Origin: DATEMU01 sp964414585
Lineage (GTDB): Bacteria; Planctomycetota; Phycisphaerae; UBA1845; UTPLA1
Assembly: GCA_964414585.1 (NCBI GenBank)
Contig: CAYPXR010000025.1
Span: forward strand, 44,962-108,961
Direction: 5' to 3'
DNA: 64,000 nucleotides
Shown: one piece after another, positions 17,914-25,585 of the stretch
Numbering within the stretch: position 1 is the first letter of the stretch
Layout: each line of letters begins with the position of its first letter
The notes under the pieces: model-generated
Database searches by the model: none
What the model saw: the letters and a program-made list of their open reading frames with translations, nothing else
What the model was told of the DNA's origin: nothing
Translations under genes and position numbers: made by a program

Positions 17914-18711
17914 TCAGGTCGTGACCACTTCCGCCGGCGTGATATCCGGCGCGATGGTGTTCTTCGCGTCCTGCACGTCCTTATTCATCACGTCGGAATA
18001 GATCTTCCCATCGCGGAAGAAGACGACGCGCTGCGTGTACAGCGCAATGTCCGCTTCGTGCGTGACCAGGGCGATCGTCAGCCCCTCGTCGCGGTTGAGT
18101 TCCTGCAGGATGCGCATGATGTCGATGCCGGTCGCCGTGTCGAGGTTTCCGGTCGGTTCGTCGGCGAGGACGAGAACGGGCCGCGTGACCAGGGCCCGGG
18201 CAATGGCGACGCGCTGTTGCTGGCCGCCGGAGAGTTGATTGCTGTGGTGGCGCATCCGATCGCCCAGTCCAACACGATCCAGCATCTCGGCGGCGCGGCG
18301 GCGACGTTCGGCGCGTCGCACCCCCTGATAAGTCAGCGGCATGGCCACGTTGTCCACCACGGTCGTCCGCGAGAGCAGGTTAAAACTTTGAAAGACGAAG
18401 CCGATTCGCCGGTTTCGAAGTCTGGCGAGGTCGCGCTTGGAAAGCCGGGTGACTTCCTGGCCGTCGAGTTCGTACCGGCCGCGGTCACAATGGTCGAGGC
18501 AGCCGAGCAGGTGCATGAAGGTCGATTTTCCGGAGCCGCTCGGGCCCATGATGCCGACGAATTGTCCGCGGGCGATTTCCAGGTCGACGCCGCGGACGGC
18601 GGGGACTTCGATGTCGCCGATGTAGTAGGTCTTATGAAGGTCGCGCACGCGAATCAGCGGTCGATCGTTCCGGTCGCGTTCGACATCGGGATGAGAGGCG
18701 AGTGCGGTCAT
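17914..18711 (-). CDS. ABC transporter ATP-binding protein, MacB/LolD type
   Basis: A 265-residue ATPase with Walker A GPSGSGKST, signature LSGGQQQRVAIARAL, Walker B VLVLADEPTGNLD and the H-loop VTHEAD. The 'PAVRGVDLEIARGQFVGIMGPSGSGKSTFMHLLGCLD' layout is that of MacB/LolD/FtsE-like exporters. The C-terminal 40 residues are an extra charged tail. It follows the adaptor gene by seven bases in one operon, but no permease gene follows: the next gene, ftcD, is convergent. The partner permease must be encoded elsewhere. Confidence 0.9.
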   Translation of the reverse strand: MTALASHPDVERDRNDRPLIRVRDLHKTYYIGDIEVPAVRGVDLEIARGQFVGIMGPSGSGKSTFMHLLGCLDHCDRGRYELDGQEVTRLSKRDLARLRNRRIGFVFQSFNLLSRTTVVDNVAMPLTYQGVRRAERRRRAAEMLDRVGLGDRMRHHSNQLSGGQQQRVAIARALVTRPVLVLADEPTGNLDTATGIDIMRILQELNRDEGLTIALVTHEADIALYTQRVVFFRDGKIYSDVMNKDVQDAKNTIAPDITPAEVVTT

Positions 18712-18718
18712 GATCGCC

Positions 18719-19915
18719 TCAACCGCGCGGGGGGCGCATGGTCCGCGCCAAGTCGGGCGAGCCGGAGCCGCGTCCGCGCCAATTTCGCTCGGTGATGACG
18801 GCGGCGCCTTCCTTCAATTCGCCGGAAACGAATTCGGTATAGGTCCCGTCGGACAGGCCGATCCGGACTTCCAGGGGCTTGGGATCGTTTTTTTCCATGA
18901 CGTAGACGGTCGGAATCCGCGGACCGCTTCGGTTGCCCTTGGAGGCCGTAGCCGAATCCGGCGGATTGGGGTTGAAGCGCAAGGCCGCGTTCGGGATGCG
19001 GACGACGTTTTCCGCCTTCGCGACTTCGAAAGTCACGTTCGCAGTCATGCCGGGCCGCAGGACGTAGTCGTCGTTCTTGACTTCGATGAGCGTCACGTAC
19101 GTGACGACGCCGTCCAGGATCGTTGCGTTGTAGCGGATTTGCGAGATGGTTCCCGAAAAAACCCGGTTGGGATAGGCGTCGACCCGAAAGGTCGCCGGTC
19201 GCCCCTCGTCGATGAGGCCGATGTCGGATTCAGCGACGTTGGCGTTGACCTGCATCCGCGTGAGGTCGTTGGCGATGATGAAAAGTTCCGGCGCCTGAAG
19301 CGACGCCGCGACGGTCTGGCCTACATCGATGTTGCGCGCGATGACCACGCCGTCGATCGGCGAGCGAATGATCGTCCGATCGAGATCGACTTTGGTGGCG
19401 TTGAGGCTGGCCTCGGCGGACTCCACGCCGGCCTGCGCGGCGTGCCAGGCGGCCTGCGCGGCGTCTTCGGCGGCCTGGGCGACGAGATATTCGTTTTCGC
19501 TGGCGTTGTTCTTATCCATCAGCGATTGAATTCGTTTTCGCTCGCGCTGGGTGTCCTTGAAGCGGACTTTGGCTTCTTCCTCCCGTGCCTTGGCGGTTAA
19601 CAGCTCGGCTTTGGCCTGGTTCAGGGCGGTCTGAAAGCGGTCGGGGTCGATTTCCGCGAGGACGAAGCCGGCGGATACTTTGGCGTTAAAATCCGCGTTC
19701 CAATTCATGATCTTGCCGCTGACCTGGGAACCGACAATGACCTTGGTGACCGGCTCGATCGTGCCGGTGGCCGATACGGTTTGCACGATGTTTCCGCGAT
19801 CCAGCTTCTTGACGACGAAGGAGTCGGCAGGCTTCTCGGCAATGAAATTGGAATAGCCGACCCAGCCGCCTCCCGCGAGCGCCGCAATAACCAGGATGAT
19901 GCCGAGACCCTTCAT
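18719..19915 (-). CDS. MacA-like periplasmic adaptor (membrane fusion protein)
   Basis: A 398-residue HlyD/MacA-family protein from ATG 19915 (MKGLGIILVIAALAGGGW, an N-terminal anchor helix). The barrel-sandwich signature VSATGTIEPVTKVIVGSQVS is followed by a long coiled-coil hairpin (residues about 95-190, Ala/Glu/Lys-rich) and the return strand IRSPIDGVVIARNIDVGQTV. Such adaptors link an inner-membrane ABC permease to an outer-membrane channel. It is the first gene of a two-gene operon with the ATPase. The in-frame ATG at 19963 is less likely, as it only adds a hydrophilic leader. Confidence 0.87.
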   Translation of the reverse strand: MKGLGIILVIAALAGGGWVGYSNFIAEKPADSFVVKKLDRGNIVQTVSATGTIEPVTKVIVGSQVSGKIMNWNADFNAKVSAGFVLAEIDPDRFQTALNQAKAELLTAKAREEEAKVRFKDTQRERKRIQSLMDKNNASENEYLVAQAAEDAAQAAWHAAQAGVESAEASLNATKVDLDRTIIRSPIDGVVIARNIDVGQTVAASLQAPELFIIANDLTRMQVNANVAESDIGLIDEGRPATFRVDAYPNRVFSGTISQIRYNATILDGVVTYVTLIEVKNDDYVLRPGMTANVTFEVAKAENVVRIPNAALRFNPNPPDSATASKGNRSGPRIPTVYVMEKNDPKPLEVRIGLSDGTYTEFVSGELKEGAAVITERNWRGRGSGSPDLARTMRPPRG

Positions 19916-20087
19916 GATATTTCTGATCGCTCGTTCGCCAGGAATTGGCCGGAGACCATCCACGGCCGCTCCCGATCGTTCCCCGACTGGACATTATAGT
20001 GCGGCGGGCGAATCCGCCAACGATGCGCATTGGATGTGGCGCGCCTTGCAGGACAGGGCTTTCTGCCATATCCTTCCGGTCGATCCC

Positions 20088-20609
20088 ATGAGAATCCTGC
20101 TCGACGATAAGGGGATTCGGCAGACCCTCGAACGCCTGGCGCGCGAGATTGCCGAATCCATTCCCACCGGCTGCGCGGTTGGGCTGATCGGCATTCGCCG
20201 CCGGGGCGATGAACTGGCCCGGCGAATGTTGCCGATGCTGGCCGCCGAGGGTGTCCGAGAGGTGCCCTACGGCTCGCTCGATATCACGCTCTATCGCGAT
20301 GACCTGGCCGAGATCGGTCCGGCGGCTGTCGTCCGAACGACCGAGATCGATTTCGACGTCGCCGGGCGATACCTCATCCTGGTGGACGACGTGCTCTATA
20401 CCGGCCGTTCGGTCCGCGCGGCCCTGGCGGCGATCCACGACCTCGGCCGGCCCAAGGCGATTCGCCTCGCGGTCCTTGTTGATCGCGGGGGGCGGGAGTT
20501 GCCCATTCAACCGGACTTTGTCGGTGTCACAACCAACTCGGAGGCGGAGCATGTGACGGTGCGCCTGATCGGCAGCGACGGGGTGGATCGTGTGGAGGCG
20601 TCGGAATGA
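20088..20609 (+). CDS. pyrR: PyrR: pyrimidine operon regulator / uracil phosphoribosyltransferase
   Basis: A 173-residue protein from ATG 20088 (MRILLDDKGIRQTLERLA). The frame is open to 19896 but the upstream part is non-homologous. The PRPP-binding loop is LILVDDVLYTGRSVRAA (about residues 98-114), and the HP-like 'GLIGIRRRGDELARR' is the PyrR pattern. PyrR senses UMP and controls pyr mRNA by attenuation in Bacillus; many homologues also convert uracil to UMP. It opens the pyrRBC operon (four-base ATGA overlap with pyrB). A TATAGT box (19995-20000) and a small hairpin (20003-20018) precede it, but no recognisable PyrR-binding loop was found. Confidence 0.92.
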   Translation: MRILLDDKGIRQTLERLAREIAESIPTGCAVGLIGIRRRGDELARRMLPMLAAEGVREVPYGSLDITLYRDDLAEIGPAAVVRTTEIDFDVAGRYLILVDDVLYTGRSVRAALAAIHDLGRPKAIRLAVLVDRGGRELPIQPDFVGVTTNSEAEHVTVRLIGSDGVDRVEASE

Positions 20610-21610
20610 GCGGAAGCGCAAACCCCGCGGACCAGATACGCCGCGCCGTCTCGGCCGCGGGAAGCGGCGCGCGCGAGGCGGTCGCGTGGCCCCATCGCAA
20701 TTTGCTCGGTTTGGAAGACCTGACGGCCGACGAGATTCGCACGATCCTGGAGACTGCCGACGCGTTCGAGGACGTGTCGACGCGCAGCGTCAAGAAAGTG
20801 CCGGCGCTTCGCGGGCGGGTCGTGGTTAATCTGTTCTTCGAGGATTCGACGCGGACGCGAACGAGTTTCACCCTCGCGGCGCAGCGGCTGTCCGCCGACG
20901 TGATTGACTTCACCTCGCGGACCAGCTCCGTCAGCAAGGGCGAAACGCTCCGCGACACCGTCCGCAACATCGAGGCGATGGGCGTCGATCTGATCATCTG
21001 CCGCCATCCCGCCGCCGGTGCGCCGCATCTCGTCGCCAAAAACGTCAAGTGCTGCGTCATCAACGCCGGTGACGGTCGACACGAGCACCCGACGCAGGGT
21101 TTGCTCGACATCTTCACGATCCGACAGGCCAAGGGACGCGTGGACGGGCTCAAGGTCGCGATCGTCGGCGACGTGGCCAACTCCCGCGTGGCGCGATCCA
21201 ACTTGTACGGGCTCGTCAAGCTCGGCGCGCAGGTGACATTCGTGGGGCCGACGACGCTGGTCCCGCGGGCGTTCACGCAGCTCGGCGCGAGGATCTGTCA
21301 CGATTTCGACAGCGTGATCGGCGAGTTCGACGTGATCAACATGCTGCGCGTTCAGAGCGAGCGAATCGCGTCGAATGTGTTTCCGAGTTTGCAGGAATAT
21401 TCGCGGCTCTTCGGTCTGACTTCGGAACGGATGAAGCGGGCCAAGCCGGACGTGCTGGTCATGCACCCCGGGCCGATCAATCGCGGGATTGAGATGTCGG
21501 CGGACGTGGCGGACGGTCAAAAGAGCGCGGTATTGAAGCAAGTCACGAACGGCCTGGCGGTGCGAATGGCGGTAATGTTCCTGTGCAAGCAGGCGGCGGA
21601 GGGGGCGTGA
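20606..21610 (+). CDS. pyrB: Aspartate carbamoyltransferase catalytic subunit
   Basis: A 334-residue ATCase catalytic chain, with the carbamoyl-phosphate motif FFEDSTRTRTSF (about residues 75-86), the aspartate-domain motif NAGDGRHEHPTQGLLDIFTI and the closing HPGPINRGIEM. It condenses carbamoyl phosphate with aspartate, the committed step of pyrimidine synthesis. The N-terminus is about 25 residues longer than in Bacillus PyrB. ATG 20606 overlaps the pyrR stop and pyrC follows after six bases, so the three are one transcription unit. No regulatory pyrI is present. Confidence 0.96.
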   Translation: MSGSANPADQIRRAVSAAGSGAREAVAWPHRNLLGLEDLTADEIRTILETADAFEDVSTRSVKKVPALRGRVVVNLFFEDSTRTRTSFTLAAQRLSADVIDFTSRTSSVSKGETLRDTVRNIEAMGVDLIICRHPAAGAPHLVAKNVKCCVINAGDGRHEHPTQGLLDIFTIRQAKGRVDGLKVAIVGDVANSRVARSNLYGLVKLGAQVTFVGPTTLVPRAFTQLGARICHDFDSVIGEFDVINMLRVQSERIASNVFPSLQEYSRLFGLTSERMKRAKPDVLVMHPGPINRGIEMSADVADGQKSAVLKQVTNGLAVRMAVMFLCKQAAEGA

Positions 21611-21616
21611 ATCGCG

Positions 21617-22960
21617 ATGCAACCAGATTTGATTATCAAGAACGGCCGCTTAATCGATCCTTCGCAGGGGCTCGACCAAAACGCGGACGTGGTCGTCGCC
21701 GGGGGGAAGATCGCCGCGATCATGCCGGTTGACAAAGCATCGCAAGACCCCGCCCTCAAGCCCCAGGTCTCAAGTCTCAAGCCTCAACTCATTGACGCCT
21801 CCGGCAAGATCGTCTGCCCCGGCTTGATCGACATGCACGTCCACCTGCGCGAGCCGGGCAATGAGGACGAAGAGACCATCGCGTCCGGCATCGCGGCGGC
21901 GGTGGCGGGCGGCTTCACGTCGGTCGCGTGCATGCCGAACACACAGCCGGCCCTCGACAGCGAGGCGATGATCGAATTCGTCTATCGCCAGGCGTCGCGG
22001 GCGGGGCTTTGCAACGTCTATCCCATCGGCGCGATCACCAAGGGCCGCGCGGGCAAGGAACTCGCCGAGATGGGTCAGATGGTCCGCGCCGGGGCCGTCG
22101 CCTTCAGCGACGACGGCTGCGGCGTCGCCGACCCGGCGGTCATGTTTCGCGCGCTGCAATATTCGACGATGTTCAATCGGCCGATCATCCAGCATTGCGA
22201 AGACGCGGACCTGGCCGCGGGCGGATGCATGAATGCGGGGTTGACGGCGACGCGGCTCGGGCTGCCGGGCGCACCGGCAATCGCCGAGGAAGTGATGATC
22301 CAGCGTGATATCTTCCTCGCGCAGGAGACCGGCGGGCGATATCACGTCGCGCACATTTCCACGGCCGGCGGCGTGGAGCGCGTTCGCCAGGCCAAGCGCG
22401 ACGGCATCGCCGTTACGACGGAGGTCTGCCCGCACCACCTGCTGATGACGGAAGAGAGCGTGCTGGGCTACGACACGAATTACAAGATGAACCCGCCGCT
22501 CCGGACGCGCCGCGACGTCGAGGCCTGCATCGCCGGCGTCGCCGACGGAACGATCGATTGTCTGATTACCGATCACGCACCGCACGGGCGCGAGGAGAAG
22601 GAGCAGGATTTCCAAAGTGCGCCTTTCGGCATCGTCGGACTGGAGGTTGCGCTGGGGTTGTTCATCCGAGCCCTCATTACGCCGGGTCAATTGGATTGGC
22701 CGGGTTTGATTCAGCGGATGAGCACGAATCCGGCCCGCATTCTGGGTATCCCCAAGGGAACGCTCAAGGTCGGCGCGGAGGCCGACATCACCATCATCGA
22801 TCCCGAATTGTCATGGACGGTCGATACGGCGGCCTTCCGCTCGAACAGCCGCAATTGCCCCTACGAGGGCTTGGAACTCACAGGCAGGGCGACCCACACG
22901 ATTGTGGGCGGTGCGATCCGTTTTGCCCTCGCCAGAGATGCGACGTTGATGCCCGTTTAA
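21617..22960 (+). CDS. pyrC: Dihydroorotase (class I)
   Basis: A 447-residue zinc amidohydrolase closing carbamoyl-aspartate to dihydroorotate. Signatures: DMHVHLREPGNEDEET, GGFTSVACMPNT, HISTAGGVE, and TDHAPHGREEKEQDF. It is somewhat longer than typical class I enzymes (about 425-430); part of the excess is a segment near residues 46-58 (PALKPQVSSLKPQL) that is encoded by a low-complexity DNA repeat (21755-21789) falling in a surface loop between the first strands. Third gene of pyrRBC. Confidence 0.95.
   Translation: MQPDLIIKNGRLIDPSQGLDQNADVVVAGGKIAAIMPVDKASQDPALKPQVSSLKPQLIDASGKIVCPGLIDMHVHLREPGNEDEETIASGIAAAVAGGFTSVACMPNTQPALDSEAMIEFVYRQASRAGLCNVYPIGAITKGRAGKELAEMGQMVRAGAVAFSDDGCGVADPAVMFRALQYSTMFNRPIIQHCEDADLAAGGCMNAGLTATRLGLPGAPAIAEEVMIQRDIFLAQETGGRYHVAHISTAGGVERVRQAKRDGIAVTTEVCPHHLLMTEESVLGYDTNYKMNPPLRTRRDVEACIAGVADGTIDCLITDHAPHGREEKEQDFQSAPFGIVGLEVALGLFIRALITPGQLDWPGLIQRMSTNPARILGIPKGTLKVGAEADITIIDPELSWTVDTAAFRSNSRNCPYEGLELTGRATHTIVGGAIRFALARDATLMPV
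21755..21789 (+). repeat. 'CTCAAGTCTCAAGCCTCAA' low-complexity repeat inside pyrC
   Basis: Degenerate tandem copies of CTCAAGC/CTCAAGT, read in frame as LKPQVSSLKPQL within pyrC. The base pattern is unlike the surrounding codons and resembles short repeats normally found between genes. Confidence 0.65.
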
Positions 22961-23082
22961 CGATTTTCCGGACTCTTCAGACGTCCCCATTGCTGTAACG
23001 AATTCATAACATCGAGTCCCTTGCCGACCGGGATGGCGTGGGGGACATCGTCTGGTTCCCAAGGCGGCGGCGGATCGCCCAT
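22957..23082 (-). CDS. Possible small protein (41 aa), unknown
   Basis: The frame from ATG 23082 gives a 41-residue Pro/Asp-rich peptide beginning MGDPPPPWEPDDVPHAIPV and ending KSPENR, with a GGGG stretch ten bases upstream. Its stop overlaps the end of pyrC by three to four bases, tail to tail. Composition and the purine-rich leader make it plausible, but there is no homology evidence. Confidence 0.3.
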   Translation of the reverse strand: MGDPPPPWEPDDVPHAIPVGKGLDVMNSLQQWGRLKSPENR

Positions 23083-23407
23083 CGGGAATAATCCCCAGGG
23101 AAAGCACTATTGACGGCCGGCGAATGAATTGTACAATGTTATCGCTCTTCTGGACTCATGGTCCTTCATTTGTGGCGCGGTCAAAATGGCAGTCGGTCTC
23201 GTCGCTTCGCGGGAATTTGTGATGCGACCTGGCGGAGATCGGGAGACGTAGGAAAGGAAGCCCCACAGGCGCCGGCAGGCCGGGCCTCTGTCCGCTTGAC
23301 GTCGCGTCTGTTTGAGAGCGGTTGAGTTCGCAGAGCATCGGCTCTGTGTCCATCGTTACGCCGTGGCGTAGTGATGACCCGACGTCGCCTGGTATAAGGA
23401 GACCCAC
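23083..23407. other. Intergenic region with no recognised gene
   Basis: 325 bases between the possible small gene and the PilZ gene. No frame of convincing composition, no tRNA and no strong terminator was seen. It must hold the PilZ promoter; the ribosome binding site GGAG at 23399 belongs to that gene. Confidence 0.5.
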
Positions 23408-23845
23408 ATGCTCGCCGATCCCCCCACTCCGATTCCCGTCGGCTCCCCCCATCTCATGGAACCCCCGCTGTTCGACCGCTGGGGAATTTCGTCCTCGCGT
23501 GCGCATCGTTTGGACCATCGGGACTACGACCGCAAGCACGTTCAGTGCGATCTCTGGTTGATCGAGCCATCATCGCAATCGATCCTGCGCTGCAAGACCA
23601 ACAACGTCTCTGATGCCGGTTTGCACGCCCACGCGCCGGTTGGCTTCGGCCTCGCCGTCGGCCAGCGCTACGAAGTCCGCCTCGCCCCGCCGAACACGAC
23701 GCCGCGACCGCTCTCCGATCAATGGGCGAAGTCGCTCGGCTACGCGACGGTGGTTCGCACCGAAATCCACGTTGGCGATGAGAAACCGGACCACGTCGGC
23801 TTTGCCGTCCGCTTCGACGTGCCGCAACTTTTGCCGATTCACTGA
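23408..23845 (+). CDS. PilZ-domain-like protein
   Basis: A 145-residue cytoplasmic protein with a good ribosome binding site (AAGGAG seven bases before ATG). The core RKHVQCDLWLIEPS...CKTNNVSDAGLHAHAP...VGQRYEVRL...VGFAVRFD follows the PilZ beta-barrel pattern: RK, then 'N.S..G', then 'GF.V.F'. PilZ domains often bind cyclic di-GMP through RxxxR and (D/N)xSxxG. Here NVSDAG is present, but the RxxxR is incomplete (only RKH remains), so ligand binding is uncertain. It stands alone and converges on gpmI. Confidence 0.6.
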   Translation: MLADPPTPIPVGSPHLMEPPLFDRWGISSSRAHRLDHRDYDRKHVQCDLWLIEPSSQSILRCKTNNVSDAGLHAHAPVGFGLAVGQRYEVRLAPPNTTPRPLSDQWAKSLGYATVVRTEIHVGDEKPDHVGFAVRFDVPQLLPIH

Positions 23846-23871
23846 TCCCGCGATCGCTCCGGTGACAAATC

Positions 23872-25515
23872 CTAGAGCGCGATTAGAGATGCCCCCGTCA
23901 TTTCTGTCGGTTGTTTGAGCCCCCCTATCGCTAATAGTGTCGGCGCGATATCCGCCAATCGCCCGTCTTCGCGTAGTTTCCGCCCTTTCAGTCGGTCGTC
24001 GACGACGATCAGGTCGACGTCATAGGTGGTGTGCGCGGTGTGCGGGCCGCCAGTCGCCGGGTCGATCATCTGTTCGCAGTTGCCGTGGTCGGCGGTGACG
24101 ATGGCCGCGCCGCCTTTGGCGAGCACGGCGTCCACGACTTTGCCGACGCATTCATCGACGACTTCGACGGCCTTGATCGCCGCTTGCAGATTGCCGGTGT
24201 GCCCGACCATGTCGCCGTTGGCGAAATTAAGGATGAAGAGATCGTACACGTCCGAGGCGATCCGCCGGAGCATCTCCTCGGTCACGCCGAGGGCCGACAT
24301 CTCCGGCTTCTGATCGTACGTCGTCACGTCGCGCGGGCTTGGCACGATCTGGCGATCCTCACCCTCAAACGGCTCATCGCGATAGTCGTTGAAGAAAAAG
24401 GTGACATGGGGATATTTTTCCGTTTCTGCACAGCGGAATTGCTTAAGGCCCAGATCGGCGGCGTAGGCGCCGAGGATGTTTTTCATCTTTGGGGGCCGCT
24501 CGAAAGCGAGTTGGACCGGCAGACCCTTTTCATATTCGCACATCGTGCAGTAATAGAGGTTTTCGATCTTCGGCCCGCGATCGAAGCCCATTTTCTTTAC
24601 CGTGCCGTCCTTGTCGGTCGCCGTGTAGGGGAAATCGTCGAAAACGAAGGCCTTGGTGATTTCCCGGGGCCGATCGCCGCGGAAGTTGAAGAAGATGACG
24701 GCGTCGCCGGCTTTAATTCGGGATTTCATGTATTCGCCGGGCCCAGTGGAAACAGACGGGACAACAAATTCATCTCCCTTCATTGAGGACGAAGTCGGGT
24801 TGTCATAGTATTCGGCGATAGCACAGTCGGCGTTGTTAAACGTCGGACATTGGCAGCACGTCGATTGCCCTTGTACGAGCATGTTGTATGTGATTTGTAC
24901 GCGGTCCCATCGATTATCGCGGTCCATCGCGTAGAACCGCCCGACCACGCTCGCGATCGGATTGACGCTGAATTGCCTGCACTTGGTTTCGATTGCATCC
25001 AGATAATCGACGCCCTTGTTTGGCGGCGTATCGCGACCGTCGGTTATGGCATGGACCCAGACCCTGTCGCCTGGGAAACGAACCTTGACGCTCAGTTCAA
25101 GTAGTGCGTAGAGATGTTCAAGATCACTATGCACTCGCCCCTCACTGCAAAGCCCAAGAAGGTGCACACATCCGCCTGTCGATTGCGCGTGCGCGAAGGC
25201 CCCGACAAGACCGCGATTCTCATAGAACGAACCATGACGGATTGTCCTCGTAATTCGCATGAGTTCCTGATCGACGATCCTGCCCGCGCCGATGTTCTGG
25301 TGGCCGACCTCGCTGTTGCCCATGACGCCTGCGGGCAGTCCGACGTCTTCGCCGCTGGTGTGAATCTGGACCCACGGATACGCCGCCAGAAGCCGGTCGT
25401 TAACCGGCGTCTTGGCGAGATGCACGGCGTTGGCGTGGTTCCACTCGGGAAAGGGGTTGTGCCCCCAACCGTCGCGGACGATTAGAAGAAGCGGTCTTTT
25501 CGCAAGTTGAGGCAA
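23872..25515 (-). CDS. gpmI: 2,3-bisphosphoglycerate-independent phosphoglycerate mutase
   Basis: A 547-residue glycolytic enzyme interconverting 3- and 2-phosphoglycerate through a phosphoserine. Manganese site VRDGWGHN (usual LDGWG), phosphoserine loop GVMGNSEVGHQNIGAGRIV, HAITDGRDTPP, and the second metal site VTADHGNCEQMID are all present. The start is TTG 25515 with GGAG seven bases upstream. It is about 35 residues longer than most; one extra piece is a cysteine-rich stretch (GQSTCCQCPTFNNADC, about residues 217-232) where other GpmI proteins have a short loop. Confidence 0.95.
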   Translation of the reverse strand: MPQLAKRPLLLIVRDGWGHNPFPEWNHANAVHLAKTPVNDRLLAAYPWVQIHTSGEDVGLPAGVMGNSEVGHQNIGAGRIVDQELMRITRTIRHGSFYENRGLVGAFAHAQSTGGCVHLLGLCSEGRVHSDLEHLYALLELSVKVRFPGDRVWVHAITDGRDTPPNKGVDYLDAIETKCRQFSVNPIASVVGRFYAMDRDNRWDRVQITYNMLVQGQSTCCQCPTFNNADCAIAEYYDNPTSSSMKGDEFVVPSVSTGPGEYMKSRIKAGDAVIFFNFRGDRPREITKAFVFDDFPYTATDKDGTVKKMGFDRGPKIENLYYCTMCEYEKGLPVQLAFERPPKMKNILGAYAADLGLKQFRCAETEKYPHVTFFFNDYRDEPFEGEDRQIVPSPRDVTTYDQKPEMSALGVTEEMLRRIASDVYDLFILNFANGDMVGHTGNLQAAIKAVEVVDECVGKVVDAVLAKGGAAIVTADHGNCEQMIDPATGGPHTAHTTYDVDLIVVDDRLKGRKLREDGRLADIAPTLLAIGGLKQPTEMTGASLIAL

Positions 25516-25585
25516 CGCCGTGCTCCTTTTTATCGATGGATTCTAGCGGGATTGCGCCGGGATAGAAATTATCGTCGGCGACGTT

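Noticed and set aside
19987..20087. PyrR attenuator in the pyr leader
   Set aside because: Only a small GGCGG/CCGCC hairpin is seen; no PyrR-binding consensus and no terminator/antiterminator pair.
25516..25585. Cyclic di-AMP riboswitch before the KimA-like gene
   Set aside because: Only 70 bases separate it from gpmI and no ydaO-type conserved segments are seen.
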